Of a DNA stretch of 15,401 nt, positions 14,571 through 15,401 are shown piece after piece. The notes beneath the pieces are model-generated. The model worked only from the letters and a program-made list of their open reading frames with translations. It had not been told where the DNA came from and did no database searches. Source of the stretch: Paraktedonobacter sp034437695 (GTDB lineage Bacteria; Chloroflexota; Ktedonobacteria; Ktedonobacterales; Ktedonobacteraceae); NCBI GenBank assembly GCA_034437695.1, contig DAOTTJ010000418.1, positions 1-15,401 of the forward strand, in the 5' to 3' direction. A program made the translations under genes and the position numbers. Position 1 is the stretch's first letter. Every line of letters begins with the position of its first letter.

Positions 14571-14599
14571 ATTATAGCATGTGCTTTGTGTTGTGTCAT
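14571..14599 (-). promoter_or_regulatory. Extended -10 promoter implying a leaderless mRNA
   Basis: Minus strand: -35 ATGACA (14599-14594), 17-base spacer, extended -10 TGCTATAAT ending at 14571. Six bases, ACATCC, separate the -10 from the start codon of the ABC ATPase, so transcription is predicted to begin at or within a base or two of the A of the ATG. Confidence 0.7.
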
Positions 14600-14618
14600 C
14601 GCGACCAGCTAGGAGGCT

Positions 14619-14769
14619 CAGAGCTTTTCCAGCGCTTGTGGGGCTTGCCCCATATTTCTCAAGACGTGCGAGCGAAGCGCGGAGGCCTCAATCTCCGCGC
14701 TCCCCGCTCGCATACCCAAACCTCTAGTGGGGCGAAAGCAACAGGCTTGAGCAGAACTGAAAAACTCTG
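14619..14769. repeat. Palindromic element with family-type ends but a different core (copy D)
   Basis: Ends CAGAGCTTTTCC (14619-14630) and GAAAAACTCTG (14759-14769) are inverted repeats. The reverse complement of about 14725-14769 matches the left 45 bases of copy B closely, including CTGCTCAAGCCTG. GGGGCTTGCCCC (14640-14651) corresponds to the palindrome in copy B's right arm. The middle differs: GCGAGCGAAGCGCGGAG (14668-14684) pairs with CTCCGCGCTCCCCGCTCGC (14693-14711). No clear flanking duplication. It fills the space between the ABC ATPase and kinase promoters, 20 bases beyond the former's -35. Confidence 0.6.
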
Positions 14770-14883
14770 GCTGAGACTGCTTTCTCCTCGACTGTAGCCG
14801 CTTTCTCTATAGTTGTGTCTGGTTGCAGCCTATCGTCTAAAGAGAAAAAGAGTGAGATACTACTTTTTTTGTATGGATATTCA

Positions 14884-14913
14884 TTGACAGAAAACAATAT
14901 TTCTTTCTACAAT
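14884..14913 (+). promoter_or_regulatory. Sigma70-like promoter of the kinase gene
   Basis: Perfect -35 TTGACA (14884-14889), 18-base spacer and -10 TACAAT (14908-14913). Predicted start near 14920 leaves a leader of about 48 bases. Confidence 0.7.
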
Positions 14914-14967
14914 AGAACGCAAGCCATTGAGCGTTTTGAAGCCATCTTTTTATTTGAAGGAAGCAGT

Positions 14968-15401
14968 ATGCAGCAGAATTTGATTGGGGAACTGTTTGGA
15001 AACTATCGCTTGACGCGAAAACTGGGTCAGGGCGGCTTTGCCAGCGTGTATCTGGGGCAACATATCCATCTTTCATCGAAGCAGGCTGCGATTAAGATTT
15101 TTCATTTCTCTGTAGATATACAGCAATTTCAGCGTGAGGCCGAGACGACTGAGCAATTGAGGCACGAACATATTGTTCCTTTATTAGATTTTGCTATTCA
15201 TCCTGTCTCAGGTCCGTCACCGGACTTGCCCTTTCTGGTGCTTGATTATGCGCCAGGAGGCTCATTGCGTGCTCGGCATCCGAAGGGGAGTCAACTCTCG
15301 TTGGCGACTGTGCTTCACTATCTCAGTGAGATTGTGCCGGCACTGCAACATGCGCATAATCACCATATTTTGCATCGAGATATTAAGCCAGACAATATTT
15401 T
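14968..15401 (+). CDS. Serine/threonine protein kinase, partial (C-terminus beyond window edge)
   Basis: The 144 codons in the window cover the kinase N-lobe and the start of the catalytic loop of a Hanks-type (PknB-like) kinase. GQGGFASVYLG (20-30) is the glycine-rich loop. Lys43 in AAIKIF is the ATP-binding lysine. Glu57 or Glu59 is the candidate helix-C glutamate. LVLDYAPGGSL (90-100) is the hinge. HRDIKPDN (136-143) is the catalytic loop, with Asp138 the predicted base. AAGGA lies 8 bases before the ATG. All visible catalytic residues are present, so it should be active. The sequence ends before the DFG motif; sensor, WD40 or transmembrane regions that often follow in such kinases cannot be judged. 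The N-terminal wording resembles the many Ktedonobacter-type kinases as I recall them. Confidence 0.92.
   Translation, partial: MQQNLIGELFGNYRLTRKLGQGGFASVYLGQHIHLSSKQAAIKIFHFSVDIQQFQREAETTEQLRHEHIVPLLDFAIHPVSGPSPDLPFLVLDYAPGGSLRARHPKGSQLSLATVLHYLSEIVPALQHAHNHHILHRDIKPDNI

Noticed and set aside
14770..14779. Target-site duplication for copy D
   Set aside because: The flanks (left CTAGGAGGCT, right GCTGAGACTG) do not match at the inverted-repeat boundaries; shifting them gives at best 7 of 10.

Overview
The window most resembles a Ktedonobacterales-type Chloroflexota genome. I infer this from the N-terminus of the Ser/Thr kinase at the right edge, the mix of secreted polysaccharide-active proteins with housekeeping genes, the roomy intergenic spaces and the dispersed palindromic repeats. 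No rRNA, tRNA or taxonomic marker was compared, so the placement is tentative.

Left half (1-7423, all genes on the minus strand): a class I glutamine amidotransferase cut by the window edge; an orphan MalK/MsmX-type sugar-importer ATPase; a secreted rhamnogalacturonan-lyase-like protein (PL4 type) with a Pro/Thr linker and a C-terminal cellulose-binding CBM2; and a cytoplasmic GH57 amylase/4-alpha-glucanotransferase. Several hundred bases separate neighbouring genes, so these look like single transcription units. Candidate LacI-type palindromes lie upstream of the ATPase and the lyase. Together the lyase and ATPase suggest pectin degradation and oligosaccharide uptake; the GH57 enzyme acts on internal alpha-glucans.

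Right half (7980-15401): a secreted SGNH hydrolase (+), gatB (+), a small strongly acidic/basic protein of unknown function (-), dxs with a TTG start and a long structured leader (+), an orphan LolD/MacB-type ABC ATPase whose promoter implies a leaderless mRNA (-), and the N-terminal part of a Ser/Thr protein kinase (+). Good sigma70-like promoters with 17-18 bp spacers were found for gatB, the acidic gene, dxs, the ABC ATPase and the kinase. Stem-loops sit between the convergent gene pairs.

The most unusual content is intergenic. A family of about 230-bp palindromic elements has two full copies (7464-7690 and 8913-9142) and one rearranged copy (about 2121-2336). A fourth element (14619-14769) has the same kind of end but a different core. 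Both full copies have inverted ends and are flanked by 10-bp direct repeats (10/10 and 9/10 matches), which look like target-site duplications. They are therefore probably MITE-like elements moved by a transposase not in this window. Three of the four elements lie just upstream of a gene start or promoter. A different hairpin-rich block lies at 4988-5142.
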